Of a stretch of DNA of 38,956 nucleotides, positions 22,942 to 30,928 are shown piece after piece. The DNA is from Moraxellaceae bacterium (lineage in GTDB: Bacteria; Pseudomonadota; Gammaproteobacteria; Pseudomonadales; Moraxellaceae), in assembly GCA_003543245.1 (NCBI GenBank), contig DPJB01000025.1:19591-58546 (forward strand), read 5' to 3'. The first letter of the stretch is position 1. Every line of letters starts with the position of its first letter. Made by a program: the position numbers and the translations under genes. A model generated the notes under the pieces. The model was not told the origin of the DNA. It saw only the letters and a program-made list of their open reading frames with translations, and did not search any database.

Positions 22942-23844
22942 ATGCGCCAGCTATACCGATTCAGGGAAGATCGTCTCCCTTCCCTCATCGTTCTGTCCAT
23001 TTTCGCTGTGCAGCTGGCCACTTTCTTCCTGGTTGATTCGCTGTGGGTGGTTGCGGCCGTCATGCTCGGCCTGCTGTCCATGTCGGCCATGCCCGGCTCC
23101 ATTTCCCATAATCACCACCATGTCCCTACGTTTACCCGGCCGTGGATGAACCGGATTTACGAAGTCATCCTGTTCCTGGAAGTCGGTATCCCACCCTACG
23201 CCTGGACCATTCACCACAATCTGGGCCATCACAAGGATTACCTCGACCAGGAGAAGGACCCGGCCAACTGGCGTCAGGCGGATGGCAGTGTCATGTCGCG
23301 CATCCGTTATGACGTGGTGGGTTCGCTGCGCATCTACCCGGAAATCTGGCGCATTGGCCGTGACTATCCCGAGCTGTTCCGCCGCTTCAGGTTGTGGGGC
23401 TCGGTGAGTCTGGTGGTGCTGGGCGTGTTCGTGGCACTGGACCCGGTGAAGGCCCTGCTGCTGTTTGTGGTGCCGATGCCGATCATGTATCTGGGCCTGC
23501 TCGACAACACCTACATGCAGCACTCCGATCTGGACACCAGCTCGCACCTGACGGCCTCGCGCAATACCACCAGCCGGCTGTACAACCTGATTTCATGGAA
23601 TCTGGGCTATCACACCGCACATCATCTCAAGCCCTCTGTGCACTGGAGCCGTCTGCCGGCACTGGATGCCACGCTGGCGGCGCGTATGCCCGAAGGCGTG
23701 CGCTGTGACTCGGTGTTGCTGTCGGCGTGTACCTACCGGCACTCCCGTGATGGCGCGGTGCCCGCTGCCGAGGTCATTCCGCTGATGCATGCTGTAAGGG
23801 AACGGATCGACCAGATGCCCGATGCCATTCGCAGCGTGTCCTGA
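22942..23844 (+). CDS. Membrane fatty acid desaturase
   Basis: A 300-residue integral membrane di-iron desaturase/hydroxylase-fold enzyme. The three histidine boxes are complete: HNHHH at 56-60, HHNLGHH at 91-97 and HTAHH at 224-228, with an additional histidine at 194. Hydrophobic segments at about 13-50, 75-92 and 153-187 fit the four-helix membrane architecture. Such enzymes insert double bonds into acyl chains of lipids using O2 and an electron donor; the donor and regioselectivity cannot be told here. AGGAGG lies 4 bases before ATG 22942. A strong terminator follows at 23891. The divergent neighbour is an ODP-type iron protein, so joint control by oxygen or iron is conceivable but unproven. 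Confidence 0.88.
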   Translation: MRQLYRFREDRLPSLIVLSIFAVQLATFFLVDSLWVVAAVMLGLLSMSAMPGSISHNHHHVPTFTRPWMNRIYEVILFLEVGIPPYAWTIHHNLGHHKDYLDQEKDPANWRQADGSVMSRIRYDVVGSLRIYPEIWRIGRDYPELFRRFRLWGSVSLVVLGVFVALDPVKALLLFVVPMPIMYLGLLDNTYMQHSDLDTSSHLTASRNTTSRLYNLISWNLGYHTAHHLKPSVHWSRLPALDATLAARMPEGVRCDSVLLSACTYRHSRDGAVPAAEVIPLMHAVRERIDQMPDAIRSVS

Positions 23845-23875
23845 TCCCGGTCACGCAATCCATACCCCTTGCCGC

Positions 23876-23904
23876 TTGTGAGGCAGGAGTGAGGCCGCTA
23901 CTGT
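23876..23904 (+). promoter_or_regulatory. Candidate sigma-70 promoter for the small membrane protein gene
   Basis: TTGTGA (23876-23881) and TACTGT (23899-23904) are separated by 17 bases. The -10 lies inside the preceding terminator hairpin, so transcripts starting just downstream would contain only half the stem and escape termination. Matches to the consensus are moderate. Confidence 0.35.
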
Positions 23905-23923
23905 AGCGGCCTCATTGTTTTTG
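23891..23923 (+). terminator. Intrinsic terminator after the desaturase gene
   Basis: Ten-base perfect stem GAGGCCGCTA (23891-23900) and TAGCGGCCTC (23904-23913) with a 3-base loop, followed by ATTGTTTTTGTT. It lies 46 bases after the desaturase stop and only 24 bases before the next start codon. Confidence 0.88.
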
Positions 23924-23936
23924 TTGGGGATCTGCG

Positions 23937-24314
23937 ATGGTTTACCAGATGCTGCTGCGTCTGCTGCTGAGTGCCTGTGGGCTGGGACTGGCGGATTACC
24001 TGCTGGATGGTGTGAGCTTCACGCACTACAGCACCCTGTTCTGGGCGGCACTGCTGCTGGGTATGGCCAATGTCTTTGTGCGGCCTCTGCTGATTTTCTT
24101 CACGTTACCGATCACGGTGCTCACGCTGGGATTCTTCCTGCTGGTGATCAACGCGGCGGTTTTTGGTCTGGTGGCCTGGCTGCTGCCGGGTTTCTCGCTG
24201 GCGGGGTTCTGGTCTGCGCTTGGGGCATGGGCCATTGTGGCGCTGATGCATGCCGTGGGCTCGCTGCTGATGGGCAAGAACAAGCTGGTGATCAAGGTTG
24301 AGCGGCAGGACTGA
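23937..24314 (+). CDS. Small four-helix membrane protein (phage holin family 4 / YvlD-like)
   Basis: A 125-residue very hydrophobic protein with about four membrane segments (roughly residues 4-20, 33-50, 55-80 and 88-110) and a short basic/acidic tail (KNKLVIKVERQD). The ANVFVRPLLIFFTLPITVLTLG segment is characteristic of the Phage_holin_4_2/YvlD family. Despite the family name these are widespread chromosomal membrane proteins of unknown function, and there is no phage context here. GGGGA at 23926-23930 serves as ribosome binding site. The gene is tightly boxed between a terminator upstream and a bidirectional terminator downstream, so it is probably monocistronic. Confidence 0.85.
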   Translation: MVYQMLLRLLLSACGLGLADYLLDGVSFTHYSTLFWAALLLGMANVFVRPLLIFFTLPITVLTLGFFLLVINAAVFGLVAWLLPGFSLAGFWSALGAWAIVALMHAVGSLLMGKNKLVIKVERQD

Positions 24315-24332
24315 ATCACCTGATCTGTAATG

Positions 24333-24361
24333 AAAAAGGGCCGCATGTTGCGGCCCTTTTT
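24333..24361. terminator. Bidirectional intrinsic terminator between convergent genes
   Basis: GGGCCGCA (24338-24345) and TGCGGCCC (24349-24356) form an 8-bp stem with a 3-base loop, with five A on the left and five T on the right. It serves the membrane-protein gene (rightward, stop 24314) and the phoX-like gene (leftward, stop 24382). Confidence 0.92.
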
Positions 24362-24381
24362 CATTGGTGGAAACGAACGCG

Positions 24382-26442
24382 TCAGAGGCCGATCGTGCCG
24401 CCATCGGTCTTCGTGATGACCACTGTTGACGAGCGCGGGCGGCTGTCCGGGTTACGGTCCGGCCAGGTGCTGAACGATGTTGCATTGTTGGCCAGGAAAA
24501 CATCCATGCTCATGCCACCGGTGGGTACCGGGGCATTCGGGTGACCGCTCGCCTCGCCGGGATGCTGCACATTGATGAACAGCGTCTTGCCATCCGGCGT
24601 CCAGGTGATGCCGGTGATTTCGCAGCCGGCCGGGCCGACCAGAAAACGGTCAATCTTTTTTGTTTTCACGTCCGCCACCAGCATCTGGTTGTTGCCCTGA
24701 CCCTGATAGTGGCTGGTGCTGCTGTAGTTGCCGTCGGTCTGTATCCACAGCCGGCCTTCGGCATCAAAGGCAAGGCCGTCGGGGCTGTTGAAGGTGTTGT
24801 CGGCGGTGATGTTGTCCGAACCGCCACGCAGGTCCGGCTTAGGGTATTTCACCGGGTTGCCAGCCAGCACAAACAGGTCCCACTCGAACGCAGCCACCGA
24901 GGCCGGGTCGCCTGCGGCTTCGCGCCAGCGGATGATCTGGCCGAAGCGGTTGGCCTCGCGCGGGTTGGCATCATCAATGGCGGCAAGGGCGCGGCTGGAG
25001 TTGTTGGTCAGCGTGAGATACACCTCCTGCGTGGTCGGGTGCACGGTCACCCACTCCGGACGATCCATTTTGGTGGCGCCAACGGCATCGGCGGCCATGC
25101 GTGCCTTGACCAGCACGGCGGCCTGATCAGGGAAATTGACGTTGTCTGCGGCCAGCGTGGCATTGGCAGTCTTGTCGAGAAGAATCCACTCGCCCACACC
25201 CATCATGTCACTGGCGGTTGCGCCATTGGTGAACCTGGCGACATAGAGTTTGCCGCTGTCGAGCAGGTCGCGGTTCAGGGAGGCATTGCCTTCCACGTAC
25301 GCGTTGTCAGAGACAAACTTGTAGACGTAATCGTTGGCCTGGTCATCACCCATATAGGCAACAACATGGCCGTTTTTGGATAAAGTAAGTGCAACGTTCT
25401 CGTGCTTGAAGCGGCCCAGTGCAGTGCGTTTCTTCGGAATCGAATTGGGATCGAACGGATCAATTTCCACGATCCAGCCAAAGCGGTTGGATTCGTTAGG
25501 GTCTTTCACATAATCAAAGCGGTCATCAAATTCTTCCCAGCGATAACCCGACTTCAGCGCCGAAATGCCATAGCGCTTCATGTGCGTGTCGCGGGTGTCC
25601 GAACCTGATGTGGTGCCGAAATAACCGTTGAAGTTTTCTTCGCAGGTGAGGTAGGTGCCCCATGGCGTGAAGCCGTTGCCGCAGTTGTTGAGCGTGCCGA
25701 ATACACGGGTGCCGGTGGCGTCGGCAACGGTTTTTACCAGAGCGTTGCCGGCGGCGGGACCTGTCAGCTCCATCGGCGTGCGGCCGGTGATGCGACGGTT
25801 ATAGTAGGAGCCGATCACCACTTCCCACTTGCCGGCGCTGTTTGTGCGCACGTGCAGGACGGAGGCACCATGGGCGTGCTGGGCCTTGCGCACCTTGTCG
25901 AGGGTCCAGGTGGCGGTGGGGTCGTCACCGTAATTGTCCGGCTTGAACAGGTACTCGTAGTTGCAGTATTCGTGGTTCATCACGAGCAGGCCTTCCTTGC
26001 TGCTGTCCGCGCCCGGAATGGCAAAGAAATGCATGCCGTCGTGATTGTCACCCACCTGCCTGGCCTGGTCGTCGCCGGTTTCGGAGGCATCGCCCTTCCA
26101 GGCGGGGGAGTCGTTGAACAGCGCTGAGCCCCACGGCGCCAGAATCTGTGCCTGGTAACCGGCCGGGACGAGTACGCTGTCACCGGAAGAGACGGCAATT
26201 GGGCTGAAGCTGATGGTGCCAGTGCTGTTGGGAGTCGGTGCCGGGTTGCCACCGGATGCGGCAGGGCTGTCGTTATCGCTGCCACAGGCGGTCAGAGAGC
26301 CGCCCAGAAACATTGCGGCGCTCAGGCCAAGCCCGCTCTTGATGACCTTGCGACGGGACAGGGCAACGCGGTTGACCACGTCCTGGAAGTGTTCGTTGGC
26401 CGACAGGTTGGTCGGGATGTTCTCGATGTCTTGCGTGTTCAT
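24382..26442 (-). CDS. phoX: PhoX-family (DUF839) alkaline phosphatase, Tat-exported, probable lipoprotein
   Basis: A 686-residue PhoX-type phosphatase, a Ca/Fe-dependent enzyme that releases phosphate from organic monoesters outside the cytoplasm. The N-terminus has a twin-arginine motif SRRKVIKSG (R30-R31) and a hydrophobic stretch ending in LTAC (C53), a lipobox, so a Tat-exported lipoprotein is likely. Family features include DNHDGMHFFAIPG, LLVMNHEYC, NNCGNGFTPWGTYLTCEENF, FGWIVEIDP, MGDDQANDYVYKF and the C-terminal DGKTLFINVQHPGE. ATG 26442 is preferred because the Tat signal then begins 28 residues in; 20 further upstream codons are open without features. It is convergent with the small membrane protein gene and divergent from the VIT-family gene. 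Control by phosphate limitation is plausible. Confidence 0.9.
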   Translation of the reverse strand: MNTQDIENIPTNLSANEHFQDVVNRVALSRRKVIKSGLGLSAAMFLGGSLTACGSDNDSPAASGGNPAPTPNSTGTISFSPIAVSSGDSVLVPAGYQAQILAPWGSALFNDSPAWKGDASETGDDQARQVGDNHDGMHFFAIPGADSSKEGLLVMNHEYCNYEYLFKPDNYGDDPTATWTLDKVRKAQHAHGASVLHVRTNSAGKWEVVIGSYYNRRITGRTPMELTGPAAGNALVKTVADATGTRVFGTLNNCGNGFTPWGTYLTCEENFNGYFGTTSGSDTRDTHMKRYGISALKSGYRWEEFDDRFDYVKDPNESNRFGWIVEIDPFDPNSIPKKRTALGRFKHENVALTLSKNGHVVAYMGDDQANDYVYKFVSDNAYVEGNASLNRDLLDSGKLYVARFTNGATASDMMGVGEWILLDKTANATLAADNVNFPDQAAVLVKARMAADAVGATKMDRPEWVTVHPTTQEVYLTLTNNSSRALAAIDDANPREANRFGQIIRWREAAGDPASVAAFEWDLFVLAGNPVKYPKPDLRGGSDNITADNTFNSPDGLAFDAEGRLWIQTDGNYSSTSHYQGQGNNQMLVADVKTKKIDRFLVGPAGCEITGITWTPDGKTLFINVQHPGEASGHPNAPVPTGGMSMDVFLANNATSFSTWPDRNPDSRPRSSTVVITKTDGGTIGL

Positions 26443-26699
26443 GGGCAGGGAGTCCTCAGGGTGAATGCGCTTGCACGTGGCGATAACGGCAGGTGCATGC
26501 ATTCTTCACCGGCTTTTTTGCAGCCCGGCGTCAGCTTCATGAAGATACGGCGTCAGTCGTGTGACGACAGTATTCTCTGTGGCGAGGGGTTGCCTGCAGA
26601 CGTGGTACCTTGAGGTATAGCCCGCTGCCTTATTTCCCTGCACGATTGTGCTGCAGTATCGAAAGGGTAGCCGTTTTTCTGATCAATCGAGGAGTTCAC
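26443..26699. promoter_or_regulatory. Divergent regulatory region phoX // VIT-family gene
   Basis: A 257-base spacer. An 8-base direct repeat GGCGTCAG occurs at 26527-26534 and 26549-26556, exactly 22 bases apart. On the phoX strand this reads CTGACGCC twice, preceded by CTGTCGTC (26570-26563). The 22-base spacing and CTGTC-like units are reminiscent of, but do not match well, a PHO box (CTGTCAT repeated every 11 bases). No convincing -10/-35 pair or riboswitch was recognised on the VIT side, and no coding frame is supported. Confidence 0.35.
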
Positions 26700-27398
26700 A
26701 TGAGTCATTCCCCCCTGACCGAGTTGCACCGGACGGACCGCATAGGCTGGTTGCGTGCGGCGGTACTTGGCGCCAATGACGGCATCGTGTCGACTGCCAG
26801 CCTGATAGTGGGGGTGGCTGCGGCAGGTGCTGCCAGCAATGACATCCTGATTACGGGCGTGGCGGGACTGGTGGCGGGCGCCATGTCGATGGCGGCCGGT
26901 GAGTATGTGTCGGTGAGTTCGCAGTCCGATACCGAGCAGGCGGATCTCGCGCGTGAGCGCCACGAACTGGCAACGGACATCGAATCCGAGCGCGACGAGC
27001 TGACGCAGATCTATGTGACGCGCGGACTGGATGAGCCTCTGGCCCGTCAGGTTGCCCTGCAGTTGATGGCTCATGATGCATTGGGTGCGCATGCCCGTGA
27101 CGAGCTGGGGATTTCGCACACGATGACGGCTCGTCCCGTGCAGGCGGCCCTGGCGTCGGCCGGTACCTTCGCGGTGGGTGCAGCAATGCCGCTGCTGATG
27201 GTGGTGGCGGTGCCGTCAGGCGCACTGATTCCTGCCGTGTCTGCAGCATCGCTGCTGTTTCTTGGGTTGCTGGGCGGGCTTGCTGCGCGTGCGGGTGGCG
27301 CCGGTCTCTGGAAAGGCGCCGGCCGGGTCATGTTCTGGGGCGCACTGGCGCTGGGGATAACGGCCGGGATTGGACGGCTTTTCGGGGCGGTCGTGTAA
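26700..27398 (+). CDS. VIT1/CCC1-family iron/manganese transporter
   Basis: A 232-residue membrane protein of the VIT/CCC1 family, which move Fe(II) or Mn(II) out of the cytosol. The family opening is clear: RIGWLRAAVLGANDGIVSTASLIVGVAAAGA (TM1), then AGLVAGAMSMAAGEYVSVSSQSDTEQADL with the conserved metal-path methionine and glutamate. A glutamate-rich cytosolic helical domain follows (RHELATDIESERDELTQIY), then three C-terminal membrane segments. There is no fused rubrerythrin domain. GAGGAG precedes ATG 26700. The downstream P-type ATPase starts 26 bases after the stop, so the two form an operon and probably share a metal-related role. The exact metal is not decided by sequence. Confidence 0.88.
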   Translation: MSHSPLTELHRTDRIGWLRAAVLGANDGIVSTASLIVGVAAAGAASNDILITGVAGLVAGAMSMAAGEYVSVSSQSDTEQADLARERHELATDIESERDELTQIYVTRGLDEPLARQVALQLMAHDALGAHARDELGISHTMTARPVQAALASAGTFAVGAAMPLLMVVAVPSGALIPAVSAASLLFLGLLGGLAARAGGAGLWKGAGRVMFWGALALGITAGIGRLFGAVV

Positions 27399-27424
27399 GT
27401 GCTGCCGCAAGGGCTGATGAGCTG

Positions 27425-29962
27425 ATGAATAATGATGATGCAAGGCAGGAGCAGGGCCTCAGTGCAGCGGAGGCGGCACGCAAGCTGGCCGAGGATGGCC
27501 CCAACAGCCTGCCCGGCGGACAGCGTCGCACACTGCTGACGATTGTCCGGGAAACCCTGCGCGAACCGATGTTCTTGCTGCTGCTGGCGGCAGGCAGCCT
27601 GTACCTTGCGTTTGGCGAGTTGCAGGAAGGGCTGGTGCTGTTCGGCTTTGTGCTGGTCACGCTGGGGCTCACGCTGTATCAGGAAGGCAAGACCGAGAAA
27701 GCCATTGATGCCTTGCGTGATCTCACCAGTCCGCGCGCGCTCGTTATTCGTGACGGACTGCAACAGCGGATTGCCGGCCGTGACGTGGTGCAGGGAGATG
27801 TCGTCATTCTGGGTGAGGGGGACCGCGTTCCGGCGGATGGCGTGCTGTTGTCGGCCAGTGTCATGCAAGTAGACGAGTCCCTGCTGACCGGTGAGGCCGT
27901 GCCGGTAGAAAAAATGGCGGCAACCGGCGCGGTCGTGCCGGGCCGGCCGGGTGGTGACAATCTTCCCTTCGTGTATTCCGGCTCACTGGTGGTGCGCGGC
28001 AAGGGCATCGCCCGCATTACGGCCACGGGGCCGCGCAGCGAGATCGGTCACATCGGCACGGCGCTGGATACCTTGCAGGCAGAGCGCTCCCCCCTTCAAA
28101 AGCAGACCGCCGCACTGGTGCGTAACCTGGCACTCCTGGCGTTTGGTTTGAGTCTTCTGCTCGTTATGGCACACGGTCTCATGCACGGTGACTGGTTGCA
28201 GGCCCTGCTGGCCGGTATTGCACTCGCCATGGCCATGTTGCCGGAAGAATACCCGGTGGTGCTCACCATTTTTCCTGCGCTCGGGGCGCGACGACTGTCG
28301 CAGGAAAATGTCCTGACGCGACGCATCAATGCCATCGAAACACTGGGGGCCACCTCGGTGCTGTGCGTGGACAAGACCGGAACGCTCACGGAAAACCGCA
28401 TGACAGTTGCGCGTCTGCATGCCGGCGCAACAAACATTGCCGTGGATTATCAGGCGGCGCCACCTGTGCTGCCGGAGGATGTGCACACGCTGGTGGAGTT
28501 TGCCATTCTGGCGAGTGAAACCGATCCCTTTGATCCGATGGAGCAGGCATTTCACCGGCTCGGCCAGCATTTTCTCGACAACACCGAACACCTGCACCGT
28601 GACTGGGAGCTGGTGCATGAATATGCACTGACACCCGAGCTGCGCGCCATGTCGCATGTCTGGCGTGCGGCCAGTGGTGATGTGCATGTGGTGGCAGCAA
28701 AAGGTGCACCCGAAGCCATCGTTGATCTGTGCCACCTCGATGATCAGCATCGCCAGAAAATTGCGGCCGATGTGAATGCCATGGCAGCGGAAGGGCTGCG
28801 GGTACTCGCTGTGGCGCAGTCACGGTTTGCCGGTGAAAACTGGCCGCCAAGCGAACACGATTTCAATTTTGAATTTGTCGGCCTGCTCGGGCTGTATGAT
28901 CCCCTGCGTTCTGAAATTCCTGCGGCCGTAAAAGAAAGTCATGCGGCCGGCATTCGCGTCATGATGATTACCGGCGACTATCCTGCAACGGCCAGTGCGA
29001 TTGCCACGCAGGCAGGGATCATCGAGGGCGAGGTGCTGTCGGGCGAAGCAATGGCAGCGATGAGTGATGCCGAGCTGCAGGCCCATATCGGCAACGTCAG
29101 TGTGTGTGCCCGCATTTCGCCTGATCAGAAACTGCGTATCGTGCAGGCCCTGAAAGCCAATGGCGACATTGTCGCGATGACGGGTGATGGTGTGAATGAT
29201 GCACCGGCGCTCAAGGCGGCACATGTCGGCATTGCCATGGGCGGTCGCGGCACCGATGTAGCCCGTGAGGCATCATCACTGGTGTTGCTGGATGACAACT
29301 TCGCCTCGATTGTGCGCGCCATGAGGCTGGGGCGGCGCATTTTCGACAATCTGCGCAAGTCCATGTCCTATATTCTTGCCGTGCATGTGCCGATTGCGGG
29401 CATGGCATTGCTACCGGCCCTGTTCGGGTTGCCGGCCATGCTGTTTCCCATGCACATCGCCTTTCTTGAACTGGTGATTGATCCGGCCTGCTCACTGGCA
29501 TTCGAGAACGAACCGGCCGAGTCAGATGTCATGCAACGTCCACCACGCGATCCCGGTGTGCCGCTGTTTGGTGGCATGACGCTGCTGCTGGCTCTTTTGC
29601 AGGGGGCGGGTGTGCTGTTGGTAGTGATGGCGTCCTATGTTCTGGCGCTGCAGCAGTTGCCGGAGGCAGAAGCTCGCGCCTTTGCGTTTGTTACGCTGGT
29701 GATTGCCAATCTTGCCCTGATTTTTTCCAATCGCTCACGAGCGCATTCGCTGTTGGCTGCATTGCGCATCCCCAATCCGTTGTTGTGGGTGATCACGGGG
29801 ATCACGATTGCGATCCTGCTGCTGTCTGTGTATGTGCCGGTGCTGGGTGGTCTGCTGCGCTTTGCGCCGTTGCCACTGCATGAGCTGTCTCTTGCGGCAG
29901 CGCTTGGCATGGTCAGCGTGTTCTGGTTCGGGCTGATTCGGAAATTGCTGCCGGCACCATGA
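27425..29962 (+). CDS. P-type cation-transporting ATPase (P2-like)
   Basis: An 845-residue P-type ATPase. Order: N-terminal cation-ATPase domain (LSAAEAARKLAEDGPNSLP); TM1-2; actuator domain with VDESLLTGEAVPVEK; TM3-4 with PEEYPVVLT near residue 272 in place of the PEGLP of calcium pumps. The phosphorylation motif DKTGTLT has D316; the nucleotide domain follows; the hinge is MTGDGVNDAPALK near 585; TM5-10 contain HIAFLELVIDPACSLAFENEP in TM6. No N-terminal heavy-metal domain or CPC motif is seen, so it is not a copper/zinc pump. It follows the VIT-family gene by 26 bases. Ca2+, Mn2+ or another divalent ion is possible; the pairing makes Mn/Fe export an attractive inference. Its end is 6 bases from the convergent MCE gene. 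Confidence 0.9.
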   Translation: MNNDDARQEQGLSAAEAARKLAEDGPNSLPGGQRRTLLTIVRETLREPMFLLLLAAGSLYLAFGELQEGLVLFGFVLVTLGLTLYQEGKTEKAIDALRDLTSPRALVIRDGLQQRIAGRDVVQGDVVILGEGDRVPADGVLLSASVMQVDESLLTGEAVPVEKMAATGAVVPGRPGGDNLPFVYSGSLVVRGKGIARITATGPRSEIGHIGTALDTLQAERSPLQKQTAALVRNLALLAFGLSLLLVMAHGLMHGDWLQALLAGIALAMAMLPEEYPVVLTIFPALGARRLSQENVLTRRINAIETLGATSVLCVDKTGTLTENRMTVARLHAGATNIAVDYQAAPPVLPEDVHTLVEFAILASETDPFDPMEQAFHRLGQHFLDNTEHLHRDWELVHEYALTPELRAMSHVWRAASGDVHVVAAKGAPEAIVDLCHLDDQHRQKIAADVNAMAAEGLRVLAVAQSRFAGENWPPSEHDFNFEFVGLLGLYDPLRSEIPAAVKESHAAGIRVMMITGDYPATASAIATQAGIIEGEVLSGEAMAAMSDAELQAHIGNVSVCARISPDQKLRIVQALKANGDIVAMTGDGVNDAPALKAAHVGIAMGGRGTDVAREASSLVLLDDNFASIVRAMRLGRRIFDNLRKSMSYILAVHVPIAGMALLPALFGLPAMLFPMHIAFLELVIDPACSLAFENEPAESDVMQRPPRDPGVPLFGGMTLLLALLQGAGVLLVVMASYVLALQQLPEAEARAFAFVTLVIANLALIFSNRSRAHSLLAALRIPNPLLWVITGITIAILLLSVYVPVLGGLLRFAPLPLHELSLAAALGMVSVFWFGLIRKLLPAP

Positions 29963-29968
29963 AATGAG

Positions 29969-30928
29969 TTAGTCCTTTACGGGCTCTGCACTCACGGGAG
30001 CCACGTCCGGTCCCGTGAACGGCCAGCGTGTGCGGGCTGCACTGACTGCAGAGCGGCTCTCCAGCATGAGGGCCTCGGTTTCGTTGAGCACCTTGAGCAG
30101 TTGTGGTGCGGTTTCCTTCAGCATGCGTTCGGTTTCGGATGCAGTGCGGGTGGCGGTACTGGCTGTTTCGTTGAGCGCCTGCAGGGTCTGGGTTGCCTGT
30201 TCGCGCCATGCCGGAATGGTGGTTTCCAGTTCATGCAGCATCGCGTCCGTACGCTCCAGCGTCTTGCGCGTGGCTGCCAGTGTTGCCGGTGCATCCTCGC
30301 GGCCAAGCTGGTCAATGCCGGCCAGCGTTGTGTCCACCTTGCGTCGCGTTTCGCGCAGCTCCGCCGCCAGCCGGTTCATGTTCGCAAACCCCTGGCGCAC
30401 ATCACCTTTAGGATCATTCGTGTACTTCAGCAGTACATGCAGCTCATCAATCACGGGCACCACACGGTTGCGCACGTCCTGGGCAATGTCAGCCAGGCCG
30501 CGGCCCAGTTCAAAGCGCAGGCGATCATCAGGGGTCAGTGCAGGCAGCTCCGGTGTGCCGCGGGTAATGCTGATGAAGCTGTCGCCGATCATGCCTTCGC
30601 GGGCAAGCGTGGCAACCGAGTCGGTCTTGACCCATTTCATGTAGCGATCTTCGATCGCCATCTCCACATCAACACGTGCTGCTTCGTTGAGGTCGACACG
30701 ACGCACGGTGCCAATCTTGAAGCCGGACAGTTTGACCGCCATCCCGGCGCGCAGGTCGGCACCACTCTCGGCAATGAAAAATACCGGTGTCTTGGCCGAG
30801 AAATAACCCTGCCGCACCGCCATGCCCAGCAACAGGCTGAGCCCAAGCACCAGCCCCAGGCCGATGAAGAGCCCAAGCTTGAGCCTGAGGCGGAGGAAGC
30901 GCGGGTCGGTCGGGAGCGGGCGATTCAT
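29969..30928 (-). CDS. MCE/MlaD-domain lipid-transport substrate-binding protein
   Basis: A 319-residue membrane-anchored MCE protein. One N-terminal transmembrane helix (about 17-36) is followed by an MCE domain (about 44-120: TPVFFIAESGADLRAGMAVKLSGFKIGTVRRVDL). A long helical region (about 150-300) is rich in heptad-like leucines and repeated TAS/TET segments, probably a periplasmic coiled coil. MCE proteins form hexameric tunnels that shuttle phospholipids between membranes. The start at ATG 30928 overlaps the preceding stop as ATGA, so it is translationally coupled to the degenerate ATPase gene. The order permease-ATPase position-MCE copies the core of Mla operons, but no MlaC or MlaB gene follows. 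It is distinct from the canonical MlaD by its long helical tail. Confidence 0.88.
   Translation of the reverse strand: MNRPLPTDPRFLRLRLKLGLFIGLGLVLGLSLLLGMAVRQGYFSAKTPVFFIAESGADLRAGMAVKLSGFKIGTVRRVDLNEAARVDVEMAIEDRYMKWVKTDSVATLAREGMIGDSFISITRGTPELPALTPDDRLRFELGRGLADIAQDVRNRVVPVIDELHVLLKYTNDPKGDVRQGFANMNRLAAELRETRRKVDTTLAGIDQLGREDAPATLAATRKTLERTDAMLHELETTIPAWREQATQTLQALNETASTATRTASETERMLKETAPQLLKVLNETEALMLESRSAVSAARTRWPFTGPDVAPVSAEPVKD

Noticed and set aside
23937..24314. Possible phage/prophage remnant because of the holin-family name
   Set aside because: No other phage genes, attachment sites or base-composition shift nearby; this family is widespread on chromosomes.
26580..26699. Possible Mn riboswitch (yybP-ykoY) in the leader of the VIT-family gene
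   Set aside because: I could not align the conserved loop sequences; only isolated short matches are present. An Infernal scan would decide.
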